Shown one piece after another: positions 25,962 through 33,547 of a stretch of 64,000 nucleotides of DNA (within the stretch, counting starts at the first letter, position 1; each line of letters starts with the position of its first letter). The notes beneath the pieces were generated by a model. It saw only the letters and a list, made by a program, of their open reading frames with translations. It was not told the DNA's origin and did not search any database. The position numbers were made by a program, and so were the translations under genes. Source of the DNA: Bariatricus massiliensis (GTDB lineage Bacteria > Bacillota > Clostridia > Lachnospirales > Lachnospiraceae); the NCBI RefSeq assembly GCF_900086725.1, contig NZ_LT574838.1:124001-188000 (forward strand), written 5' to 3'.

Positions 25962-25963
25962 TC

Positions 25964-26935
25964 ATGCGCTGGGGCGAAAAACGCTATAATTCTTTAGATT
26001 ATTATCTGAAAACGACCTACGGAGAAAAGCTGTACAAACTTTCACTGGACGGCGGCTGTACTTGTCCCAACCGGGATGGTACGCTCGGCAGCCGGGGATG
26101 CATTTTCTGCAGTGCCGGGGGAAGCGGCGATTTCGCCTCCGATTCCGCACTTTCAATCACAGAACAGATCGACGCTGGAAAGGAACTGGTAAAGAGGAAG
26201 CAGACAGGGGACGGATACATCGCGTATTTTCAGGCCTATACTAATACATACGCCCCTGTTCCTTATCTGCGTACCATTTTTACAGAAGCGGCCACACATC
26301 CGGATATCCGAATACTCTCGATTGCCACCCGCCCGGATTGTCTGGGCGCAGACGTCCTGAGTCTTCTGGATGGCCTGAGCAGGCGGAAACCTGTCTGGGT
26401 GGAATTAGGACTTCAGACAATCCACGAACGTACAGCCTGCTTTATCCGGCGCGGCTATGCCCTCCCCGTCTTTGAGGCAGCCGTAAAGGAGCTGCACGCC
26501 AGAGGGATATCAGTCATCGTACATGTTATTTTAGGCCTTCCGGGCGAGACGGAGACTGATATGCTGGAAACCATCCGCTATCTGAACCAGCTCCCCATCG
26601 ACGGAATAAAACTACAGCTTTTACATATATTAAATCATACAGATTTGGGAACCTTCTACAGGGAGCATCCTTTTCCTGTCATGGATATGGACGCCTACTT
26701 TGCTCTTTTAAGCAAATGTCTCTGTCTGCTGAGGCCGGATATCGTCGTCCACCGATTGACGGGCGACGGCCCCAAATCCATTCTCATCGCTCCCCTTTGG
26801 ACCGGGAATAAGCGCAAGGTCCTAAACTCTATGCAGAAATATTTCAAAGATCATGATATATGGCAGGGAAAATCATATTCCCCGGAAGAAAGGAGGGACG
26901 TTTCATGTCAGAAACATTTACACTCTACAAACTGA
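25964..26935 (+). CDS. Radical SAM protein, YhcC/TIGR01212 family
   Basis: The 323-residue protein belongs to the YhcC group of radical SAM proteins related to Elp3. The N-terminal MRWGEKRYNSLDYYLK is typical, and the cluster cysteines are in CTCPNRDGTLG and GCIFC near residues 32-52. LGLQTIHE and LPGETETDMLETI are further family segments. A role in tRNA or RNA modification has been suggested for relatives, but the reaction is unknown. It starts 2 nt after the malic enzyme stop and its 3' end overlaps the next gene by 31 nt. Confidence 0.92.
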   Translation: MRWGEKRYNSLDYYLKTTYGEKLYKLSLDGGCTCPNRDGTLGSRGCIFCSAGGSGDFASDSALSITEQIDAGKELVKRKQTGDGYIAYFQAYTNTYAPVPYLRTIFTEAATHPDIRILSIATRPDCLGADVLSLLDGLSRRKPVWVELGLQTIHERTACFIRRGYALPVFEAAVKELHARGISVIVHVILGLPGETETDMLETIRYLNQLPIDGIKLQLLHILNHTDLGTFYREHPFPVMDMDAYFALLSKCLCLLRPDIVVHRLTGDGPKSILIAPLWTGNKRKVLNSMQKYFKDHDIWQGKSYSPEERRDVSCQKHLHSTN

Positions 26936-27417
26936 TTATCTTATATATGCTGAACAAAGTGGATTTTCCGATGACGAACTCCCAGATTTCTGAATTTATT
27001 CTGGACAAAGGCTACACTACCTATTTCAAACTGCAGCAGGCATTGTCAGAACTGGCCGACGCCGAGCTGCTGCGCGAGGAGACTACCCACAACCGTACGC
27101 TCTACCACCTGACAGAGGACGGGGCCCAGTCTATCCAGTATTTTACAAATAAAATATCCCGCTCTATTCAAGACGATATTGATAACTTTCTGCGCGAAAA
27201 ACAGTACGATTTAAAAAATGAAGTGTCAGTCAAGGCGGACTACTACCGCAATACCGCCGGTGAATATTCAGTCCGGTGTCAGGTTCTGGAAAATCAAGAG
27301 CCTCTGATTGATTTGACGCTCTCCGTTCCCACAGAGAGCGAGGCCGAATCCATAAGCAATAATTGGCAAAAGAAAAATCAAGAAGTTTACGCCTGGCTCA
27401 TGTCACAGCTGCTTTAG
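26905..27417 (+). CDS. DUF4364 family protein
   Basis: The 170-residue protein matches DUF4364, found in Clostridia. The N-terminal half looks like a winged helix (TLYKLIILYMLNKVDFPMTN, LQQALSELADAELLREE, LYHLTEDG), so a DNA-binding role is likely, as in PadR-like or replication-initiator-like proteins. The C-terminal half (about 95-170) is a mixed alpha/beta domain of unknown use. The ATG at 26905 was chosen for the AAGGAGG 8 nt upstream; it lies inside the 3' end of the radical SAM gene, in another frame. A terminator follows. Confidence 0.88.
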   Translation: MSETFTLYKLIILYMLNKVDFPMTNSQISEFILDKGYTTYFKLQQALSELADAELLREETTHNRTLYHLTEDGAQSIQYFTNKISRSIQDDIDNFLREKQYDLKNEVSVKADYYRNTAGEYSVRCQVLENQEPLIDLTLSVPTESEAESISNNWQKKNQEVYAWLMSQLL

Positions 27418-27429
27418 CAGTTACCATAT

Positions 27430-27448
27430 GAACAAAGTTCCCTATGTT
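27430..27448 (+). repeat. Pre-terminator motif, copy 1
   Basis: GAACAAAGTTCCCTATGTT lies 12 nt after the DUF4364 stop and directly before the terminator stem. It matches 61227-61245 at 18 of 19 positions and the two arms of 38210-38236 (minus strand). Confidence 0.7.
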
Positions 27449-27450
27449 TA

Positions 27451-27495
27451 AAAAATACCTCCCTCAGCCCGTCCGCAGGATGAAGGAGGTATTTT
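27451..27495. terminator. Bidirectional terminator between DUF4364 and histidine kinase genes
   Basis: AAAATACCTCC (27452-27462) pairs with GGAGGTATTTT (27485-27495), giving an 11-bp stem with a partly structured 22-nt loop, suited to terminate both convergent genes. Confidence 0.85.
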
Positions 27496-27496
27496 A

Positions 27497-28348
27497 TTAT
27501 ACCGCTACCTTAAAACATATATAATTGCGCTCGTCGATGAAGTCTGTGCTGACTGTGATTTCCCCGCCGTGGGTCTCTGTCAGGACTTTCGCATTGTAGA
27601 GTCCGAATCCTCTTTTGCCGTCATCACTCTTCGTCGAATATCCTTTCTCAAAAAAGCGTCCGATGTCTTCCAGTTTTACATTGCGCATTCGGTTCTTAAC
27701 CTCAAAAATCACCTTGTCATTCTCAGAATCCAAAATCATGATAACCCGGTTCAGTTCTTCCGTGCAGGCCTCATAGGCATTGTCCACCAGCGTGCCGATA
27801 ATCTCTATCAGATGATGCTCAGAGATGCCAGAAATAATCTCCAGATTCCGGACTTCCAGCTCCGTTTGAATATATCCGGGAGCCCGTACAATTTTACTGT
27901 ACAGAAAACCGGCCAGCACCTTGTCACTGATTTTTAATAGCGGGAGATATTGTCTGCCGTCATTCTCTTTTACCGCCTCAGTGATATACTCAGACTGCCG
28001 CGCCACCAGCTCGTCATAATTGTCGACGGTCAGATGCATATTCAAAATGGCGTTGATATGATTGTCGAATTCATGCTGTTTTGCACGAATCTCCTTAACC
28101 AGCTCTTCCAGCGGCTGGATATACATCTGATACATGCGCAGCTCCGTCTCCTTCTGCTGCACTAAAATGTAATTCTTGCGCCAGTCAACTATCCCCCAGA
28201 GAATGACAATGACCATCAGAAGAAACATGATGAACACCCGCAGTTCAAAGGTTCCACTTATCATAAAATCTACGACCAGATATACTGACACCAGCAGGGC
28301 AATCGCGCAAAATATACGATATAAAAACTTTCTAACCCAGTCAATCAC
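27497..28348 (-). CDS. GHKL sensor histidine kinase
   Basis: The 283-residue membrane kinase has two hydrophobic segments at the N-terminus (about 8-30 and 36-54) and no extracellular sensor domain. These are followed by a dimerisation segment with the phospho-acceptor His in KQHEFDNHINAI and a GHKL ATPase domain (N-box LVDNAYEA near residue 190, G-box GFGLYNAKV near 250). It resembles shortened AgrC/CitA-type kinases. GTG at 28348 is the start, with GGGAGG 7 nt upstream, and it overlaps the response-regulator stop by 8 nt. No AgrB/AgrD-like peptide gene is visible nearby. Confidence 0.9.
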   Translation of the reverse strand: MIDWVRKFLYRIFCAIALLVSVYLVVDFMISGTFELRVFIMFLLMVIVILWGIVDWRKNYILVQQKETELRMYQMYIQPLEELVKEIRAKQHEFDNHINAILNMHLTVDNYDELVARQSEYITEAVKENDGRQYLPLLKISDKVLAGFLYSKIVRAPGYIQTELEVRNLEIISGISEHHLIEIIGTLVDNAYEACTEELNRVIMILDSENDKVIFEVKNRMRNVKLEDIGRFFEKGYSTKSDDGKRGFGLYNAKVLTETHGGEITVSTDFIDERNYICFKVAV

Positions 28349-29063
28349 TTAAAAGCCTCCCTATCTCTGCTTTGTAGGTCACACCTATCTCCACAGTATC
28401 ATCACAGTCTCTAAGCTTCACAATCCGGTTAACCGTGTCGTAATACTCCACTTCCCGTTTATTGACCACATACATCCGATGGCATTGCACAAAAATATCT
28501 CTGGGTACCTTTTGAAGCATCTGCTTCAATGTCACATAAGGTACATTCCAAGTCTCCTCTTTCATATGAATGGCGATTCCCCTCGGTACGGCCTCTATGT
28601 AACGGATATCCTCACATTTTACCTGATAATTAATGCCCTCTTTCTTCACAGTCACAGACGGAGGCTCTTCCTGCTTTGCCTTTGCAAGAACCTTTTCCAC
28701 CACCTCAACCACCTGCTCCTTCCGGAAAGGCTTCATGATATACTGGTAGCAGTGAAGCTCACGATATGCCTGCATCTCCATTGCCCCTACGGCAGTGACC
28801 ATCACAATCGGTGTAAAAGTATAGCGGAACCGCTCCCTTACCTCTCTGGCAAATAAAATGCCGCCTATGTCTTCCCTCTTTGAACCGCTCAAGTTCACAT
28901 CCAAGAGAAAAAGGCCATATTGGATATCCGCATCCAACAGGCCTTTCGCTTCCTTATAAGACGAGGCGGTGTGGACACAGATATCATCCGAATACTCAGA
29001 GAGAATTTTCGCCAGCGCCTCCATGGAAGCCCGGTCATCCTCCAGAATCATTACATATGTCAT
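28341..29063 (-). CDS. LytTR-family response regulator
   Basis: The 240-residue protein has a receiver domain (1-125) with acidic pocket EDD at residues 8-10, phospho-acceptor Asp in LFLLDVNLSG near residue 54, and conserved Lys in IMKPFRKEQ near 111. A LytTR DNA-binding domain follows (about 140-238: IRYIEAVPRGIAIH, FVQCHRMYVVNK). LytTR regulators typically activate virulence, competence, bacteriocin or metabolic genes via direct-repeat sites. Targets here are unknown; the genes upstream (SPFH/NfeD) are 36 nt away and could be co-transcribed with it. Confidence 0.92.
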   Translation of the reverse strand: MTYVMILEDDRASMEALAKILSEYSDDICVHTASSYKEAKGLLDADIQYGLFLLDVNLSGSKREDIGGILFAREVRERFRYTFTPIVMVTAVGAMEMQAYRELHCYQYIMKPFRKEQVVEVVEKVLAKAKQEEPPSVTVKKEGINYQVKCEDIRYIEAVPRGIAIHMKEETWNVPYVTLKQMLQKVPRDIFVQCHRMYVVNKREVEYYDTVNRIVKLRDCDDTVEIGVTYKAEIGRLLSD

Positions 29064-29099
29064 ATCTATGCCCTCCTAACACAAACCGCCTCTATCTCC

Positions 29100-30035
29100 T
29101 TAATCAACGATGACTTCTTTTGCACTTTTCACAAGACCGGCCAGCCCCTGAATCTCAGAAGGGATAATAATCTTGGTAGCCTTGCCGTCGGCAGCCCTCT
29201 CAAAAGCTTCCAGACTCTTGATAGTAAGTACTGCTTCATCCGCGCCCGCTTCTTTCAGGAAACGAATACCGTCGGCATTGGCCTGCTGTACTTTGAGAAT
29301 CGCAAGGGCCTCACCTTCTGCCTCTTTGATTCTCTTTTCCTTCTCAGCCTCCGCCTGAAGGATAGCAGCCTGCTTGTCGGCCTCCGCCTTCAAAATAACG
29401 GATGCCTTATCACCTTCTGCTACAAGGACAGTGGATTTCTTCTCACCCTCTGCACGAAGGATTGCTTCACGGCGTTCACGTTCAGCCTTCATCTGTTTTT
29501 CCATGGCATCCTGAATCGCTGCCGGCGGAATAATATTCTTAAGCTCTACACGGTTGACTTTGATTCCCCAAGGGTCTGTGGCAACGTCAAGGGATGCCCT
29601 CATCTTTGTATTGATCGTCTCTCTGGAGGTCAATGTCTGGTCAAGCTCCAAATCACCGATGATATTACGAAGCGTTGTAGCCGTCAGGTTCTCAATCGCC
29701 ATGATCGGGTTCGCCACTCCGTAGCAGAACAGCTTCGGGTCAGTAATCTGATAAAATACAACGGTATCGATTCTCATCGTTACGTTGTCTTTCGTGATAA
29801 CCGGCTGTGGAGCAAAGTCCACTACCTGTTCCTTCAAATCTACTCTTCTGGCGACACGCTCAATAATCGGGATTTTAAAATGAAGCCCTACGCTCCATGT
29901 TGCCTGATAAGCGCCAAGTCTTTCGATAACCAGCGCCTTTGCCTGCGGTACGATCTTTATGCAGGATACCAATAGCAGCAAAACAATTACAATCACGACA
30001 GCCAAAATAATCATTCCCACTATACTCGTATTCAT
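29100..30035 (-). CDS. SPFH/stomatin-like membrane protein (QmcA type)
   Basis: The 311-residue protein has one N-terminal transmembrane helix (about 7-27), an SPFH domain (about 28-190: AYQATWSVGLHFKIPII, VFYQITDPKLF, DPWGIKVNRVELKNIIPP) and a long Ala/Glu/Lys-rich coiled coil (about 185-255). Such proteins form large ring assemblies in bacterial membrane microdomains. It starts 3 nt after the NfeD stop, and its ribosome-binding site lies in the last NfeD codons, the classic NfeD-SPFH pairing. The role here, membrane quality control or fluidity, is inferred from the family. Confidence 0.93.
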   Translation of the reverse strand: MNTSIVGMIILAVVIVIVLLLLVSCIKIVPQAKALVIERLGAYQATWSVGLHFKIPIIERVARRVDLKEQVVDFAPQPVITKDNVTMRIDTVVFYQITDPKLFCYGVANPIMAIENLTATTLRNIIGDLELDQTLTSRETINTKMRASLDVATDPWGIKVNRVELKNIIPPAAIQDAMEKQMKAERERREAILRAEGEKKSTVLVAEGDKASVILKAEADKQAAILQAEAEKEKRIKEAEGEALAILKVQQANADGIRFLKEAGADEAVLTIKSLEAFERAADGKATKIIIPSEIQGLAGLVKSAKEVIVD

Positions 30036-30038
30036 AGT

Positions 30039-30497
30039 CTATTCCTCCTCATACTTCTTTACAATCAGTTTCACTCCGGTTATGTTTACGACTTTGGCAA
30101 TTGTCCCCGGCTCCAGAATGTCTTCGTCTTTTTCAGCACGTACTGTCCACTCCTGCCCATTTACGACTGCCCTGCCGGTCTGGCTCATATTGTCCACCCG
30201 GTCTGCGATGCGGATTGTCTTTCCGATAATCCCTTCATAGTTCGTCTTCTCCCGCTTCGCGTTGATGAACTTCACCGCAAAGGGGCGGGTAAAATACAGA
30301 AGTACGAACGTCACTACGAAAAAGACAACTACCTGCCAGACAACAGATACATTCAGGAGATTCAATATCAACGCCGCCAAAGCGCCTCCTGCTGCCCAGA
30401 TGCTGGTAAGCCCCACCGTGATAATTTCAATTATCAGCAGTACGATCAAAAGAATCAGCCATGCGATTGTGATGTAGCTGTCTTTGATATCAATCAT
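30039..30497 (-). CDS. NfeD-family membrane protein
   Basis: The 152-residue protein is the short NfeD form without the ClpP-like protease domain. It has three or so hydrophobic helices (about 10-80) and a C-terminal OB-fold domain (about 85-150: EGIIGKTIRIADRVDNM, GRAVVNGQEWTVRAE, GTIAKVVNITGVKLIVKK). NfeD partners with SPFH proteins in membrane microdomains. I placed the start at 30497, where a GGGAAG site precedes MIDIKDSYIT; a longer frame adds 40 implausible basic residues. The SPFH gene follows after 3 nt. Confidence 0.88.
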   Translation of the reverse strand: MIDIKDSYITIAWLILLIVLLIIEIITVGLTSIWAAGGALAALILNLLNVSVVWQVVVFFVVTFVLLYFTRPFAVKFINAKREKTNYEGIIGKTIRIADRVDNMSQTGRAVVNGQEWTVRAEKDEDILEPGTIAKVVNITGVKLIVKKYEEE

Positions 30498-30627
30498 ATC
30501 ATCACTTCCCTTCCTGTTGGCAGTTAAACGGCGGCCTATCCGCCATCTACTGTAAGGTAATCTTAGCAAAGAGCAAAAGGTCTTGCAATAGAATCTGTGT
30601 GAATGAAGTGATTTCATGTTTGAGTGA

Positions 30628-31956
30628 TTACCGGCTTCTATTCCTGCTCTTTAAGTGCTCCAGCCGCTCTTTGATTTCCGCCTCATACCCCTCTGTCCCC
30701 GGGTGATAGAACACCGCATCTTTTATCTCATCCGGCAGATACTGCTGCTCTACATAGTGTTCCGGATAGTCGTGGGCGTACTTGTACCCCGTCCCGTGCC
30801 CCAAGTTCTTCGAGCCTTTGTAGTGGGCGTCCTGAAGATGCACCGGGACGGTCGTCTTATACTGCTTCACATAGTTCAGTGCATCGAAAACGGCGTTCAC
30901 CGCCGAATTGCTCTTAGGCGCCGATGCCACATAAAGTACAGCCTGAGACAAAATAATCTGGGCCTCCGGCATGCCGATCCGCTCCACCGCCTGCGCGGCA
31001 CTTGCCGCAACCGTAAGCGCCATAGGATCTGCATTACCAACATCCTCGGATGCGCAAATCATGATTCTTCTGGCTATGAACTTAATATCTTCTCCCGCAT
31101 ACAACATCTTGGCCAGATAAAATACGGCCGCATCCGGGTCGGATCCCCTCATGCTTTTAATGAATGCAGAAATAGTGTCATAATGATTGTCTCCGGTCTT
31201 ATCATAGCGGACCACTCGTTTTTGTATACATTCGGCCGCCACATCCAGCGTAATATGAATGATGCCGTCCGCGCTGCGCTCTGTTGTAAGAATGCCCAAT
31301 TCCACGGCATTTAATGCACTTCTCGCATCTCCTCCTGCCACATCGGCAAGGAAATGTAAAGCGTCCTCGTCGATCTGCGCCCGATAGCTTCCCATTCCCT
31401 TTTGGCTGTCATTCACGGCACGCAATATCAACGTCTCCACATCTTCCTGTGACAGGGGCTTCAGCTCAAAGATACTGGATCTGGAAATCAGGGCCCCATT
31501 TACTTCAAAATAGGGATTCTCCGTGGTAGCTCCAATCAAAATCAGCGTCCCGTCCTCCACGAAGGGAAGCAGGTAGTCCTGCTGGCCTTTGTTAAAACGG
31601 TGAATCTCATCTACAAAGAGTATCGTTCTTTTCTGGTACATCCCGTACGTCTGCTTGGCCGTCTCCACCACAGCCTCCATATCCTTTTTCCCGGCAATCG
31701 TGGCGTTAATCTGCGTAAACTCGGCGCTGGTCGTGTTGGCAATCACCTTGGCCAGCGTCGTCTTTCCCGTCCCCGGCGGACCGTAAAAAATAAGAGAGCT
31801 CAGCTTGTCCGCCTTGATAGCCCGGTAAAGAAGCTTGTCCTTTCCAATAATATGCTGCTGCCCTACCACCTCATCTAAGGTGACCGGGCGAAGCCTCGAC
31901 GCAAGCGGAGACTCTTTCTCTTTATTGGTCTCCCGCATATAATCAAATAAATCCAT
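30628..31956 (-). CDS. rarA: Replication-associated recombination protein A, paralogue 2
   Basis: The 442-residue AAA+ ATPase is a complete RarA/MgsA: Walker A GPPGTGKTT near residue 53, DEIHRFNKGQQD, GATTENPYFEVN, arginine-finger region ALISRSSIFELK, and the C-terminal MgsA tetramerisation domain. It is similar in layout to the protein at 17959-19284, but clearly divergent across its length, so this is an old duplication or a separately acquired copy. Clostridia usually show one copy. GGAGAAAA precedes the ATG. It is downstream of tcdA by 17 nt. Confidence 0.92.
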   Translation of the reverse strand: MDLFDYMRETNKEKESPLASRLRPVTLDEVVGQQHIIGKDKLLYRAIKADKLSSLIFYGPPGTGKTTLAKVIANTTSAEFTQINATIAGKKDMEAVVETAKQTYGMYQKRTILFVDEIHRFNKGQQDYLLPFVEDGTLILIGATTENPYFEVNGALISRSSIFELKPLSQEDVETLILRAVNDSQKGMGSYRAQIDEDALHFLADVAGGDARSALNAVELGILTTERSADGIIHITLDVAAECIQKRVVRYDKTGDNHYDTISAFIKSMRGSDPDAAVFYLAKMLYAGEDIKFIARRIMICASEDVGNADPMALTVAASAAQAVERIGMPEAQIILSQAVLYVASAPKSNSAVNAVFDALNYVKQYKTTVPVHLQDAHYKGSKNLGHGTGYKYAHDYPEHYVEQQYLPDEIKDAVFYHPGTEGYEAEIKERLEHLKSRNRSR

Positions 31957-31973
31957 TGCTATTTTCTCCTCTC

Positions 31974-32693
31974 TTACTCCATGCCAAGCAGTTCACGGAC
32001 TGCTTCGCCTGCGATCAAAAGACCGGCGACAGGCGGCACAAAAGAGATACTCCCCGGGATGCTTCGTCTCTGTCCCTTATCCTCCCCCGTATCTCTTGCA
32101 GCCGTATCGGCCGGCTTCTCTTGGGAGTACAGTACTTTCAAATGTGTGATTCCCCTGCTCCTCAGTTCCTTCCTCATCACCTTGCAGAGCGGGCACACAC
32201 TAGTCTTACTAATATCTGCGATTTCGAATAATTCTCCGTGCAGCTTGTTCCCGGTGCCCATGCTGCTGATGATTGGGATTCCCTTCTCCTTGGCGGCCTC
32301 AATAAGCGCCAGCTTGGCCGTCACCGTGTCGATGGCGTCAATAATATAATCAGGGGCCTCCTCCAAAATGTCGGACAGATTATCCGAGAGAATAAAACGC
32401 TCATAGGTGATAACCTCCGTCTGTGGACAGATATCCTTGATTTTTTCTTTCATTACCTCTGTCTTATGCTTCCCAATCGTACTGTGGGACGCAATCGACT
32501 GGCGGTTGATATTCGTCAATGACACCGTGTCATTGTCAATCAAAATAAGCTTCCCCACGCCGCACCGCGCCAGCGCTTCTATGCAGTGTGAGCCTACGCC
32601 GCCCACCCCGAACACCATCACCGACGCCTGTCTCAGCCTTTCTATTCCTTCCTCTCCTATCAGGAGTTCTGTTCTGGAAAATTCATGTATCAT
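31974..32693 (-). CDS. tcdA: tRNA threonylcarbamoyladenosine dehydratase
   Basis: TcdA (CsdL/YgdL) is an E1-like ATP-dependent enzyme that cyclises t6A37 to ct6A in tRNA. The 239-residue protein begins with the family-typical EFSRTELLIGEEGIERL, has the nucleotide-binding GVGGVGSHCIEALARCGVG near residue 30, DNDTVSLTNINRQ, and the C-terminal VPPVAGLLIAGEAVRELLG. A CPLC pair near residue 168 may bind zinc. GAGGAC precedes the ATG. It lies between a deacetylase gene and rarA, all closely spaced. Confidence 0.93.
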   Translation of the reverse strand: MIHEFSRTELLIGEEGIERLRQASVMVFGVGGVGSHCIEALARCGVGKLILIDNDTVSLTNINRQSIASHSTIGKHKTEVMKEKIKDICPQTEVITYERFILSDNLSDILEEAPDYIIDAIDTVTAKLALIEAAKEKGIPIISSMGTGNKLHGELFEIADISKTSVCPLCKVMRKELRSRGITHLKVLYSQEKPADTAARDTGEDKGQRRSIPGSISFVPPVAGLLIAGEAVRELLGME

Positions 32694-32702
32694 ATGCAGT
32701 CC

Positions 32703-33419
32703 TCAGTTCAAAAGTAATTCATCTACCGTCACAAATTCAAACCCTTCTTTCTGAAGGATGTCAATAATCCGCAGGGCTGCCCTCACAGAGGATTTGTAAC
32801 AGTCATGTAATAGAATAATATCATTTTCTTTCGCCTGAGTCACTACCTTATTCACAATTTCATCCTCATTCTCGGTCGTCCAGTCCAACGGATCCACAGT
32901 CCAGAGTACCGGCATCACGTCCATATTAAGCTCCAGTTCTTTCTGCCACGCGCCGAAGGGCGGGCGCATATATTCTGTCGGCCTGCCTGTAATTTCCTCC
33001 ACAAGATTGCTCGTATCCATTATCTCCGTCCTCGCCTCATCCGAAGAAACCTTCGTAATCTCAATGTGGTGGTATGTATGGTTTCCCACAATATGCCCTT
33101 CTTCGGCCTCCCGTTTCACAATATCCGGATATTTTTCTACATTCTGCCCGATGACAAAAAAAGTCACCTTGATTCCCCTCTCCGAAAGTCCGTCCAGCAA
33201 AAGCGGTGTGCTGCCCGGATTAGGGCCGTCATCAAAGGTGAGCGCGATTTTAGGCGCCTCCATAGGCTCCGTATCCCCCGACGCGTCTGCAGCCGTCTCG
33301 CTTACCGGCGTCTCAAAACGAATTGCCTCCCAAGTCTTCCCTTTCCAAATCCCCCATGCCGACAACAAACACATCATATAACAAATTCCGCACAAAAACC
33401 GCGGCAACCGGTTGTTCAA
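32703..33419 (-). CDS. Polysaccharide deacetylase (CE4)
   Basis: The 238-residue protein has a signal anchor (about residues 5-25) and a NodB-type deacetylase domain. Motifs are TFDDGPNPGST (catalytic base and metal Asp) near residue 60, HTYHH (metal His pair) near 117, RPPFGAW near 150, DPLDW and LLHD near the end. It removes N- or O-acetyl groups from cell-wall or extracellular polysaccharides outside the membrane. The start is probably TTG at 33419 with GGGGTGG upstream. It is divergent from a MATE pump gene and 9 nt upstream of tcdA. Confidence 0.92.
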   Translation of the reverse strand: MNNRLPRFLCGICYMMCLLSAWGIWKGKTWEAIRFETPVSETAADASGDTEPMEAPKIALTFDDGPNPGSTPLLLDGLSERGIKVTFFVIGQNVEKYPDIVKREAEEGHIVGNHTYHHIEITKVSSDEARTEIMDTSNLVEEITGRPTEYMRPPFGAWQKELELNMDVMPVLWTVDPLDWTTENEDEIVNKVVTQAKENDIILLHDCYKSSVRAALRIIDILQKEGFEFVTVDELLLN

Positions 33420-33477
33420 ACTGCCACCCCATTTACTTTTATTTTCTGCTCTGTTGTCTAATATATGATTTTTCTCT

Positions 33478-33505
33478 TTGCAATAGAAGCACAGGATGAT
33501 ATAAT
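33478..33505 (+). promoter_or_regulatory. Promoter of the MATE gene
   Basis: TTGCAA (33478-33483), a 16-nt spacer and a perfect TATAAT (33500-33505) lie about 42 nt before the start codon. Confidence 0.65.
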
Positions 33506-33547
33506 GGCAGATAGACTGTCAATATATTGTTATCTTAGGAGGAAGTT

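Noticed and set aside
27497..29063. An Agr-type quorum-sensing system.
   Set aside because: The kinase and LytTR regulator resemble AgrC/AgrA, but no AgrB-like protease or short AgrD-like peptide gene is visible in the flanking DNA, and the kinase lacks a multi-helix sensor domain.
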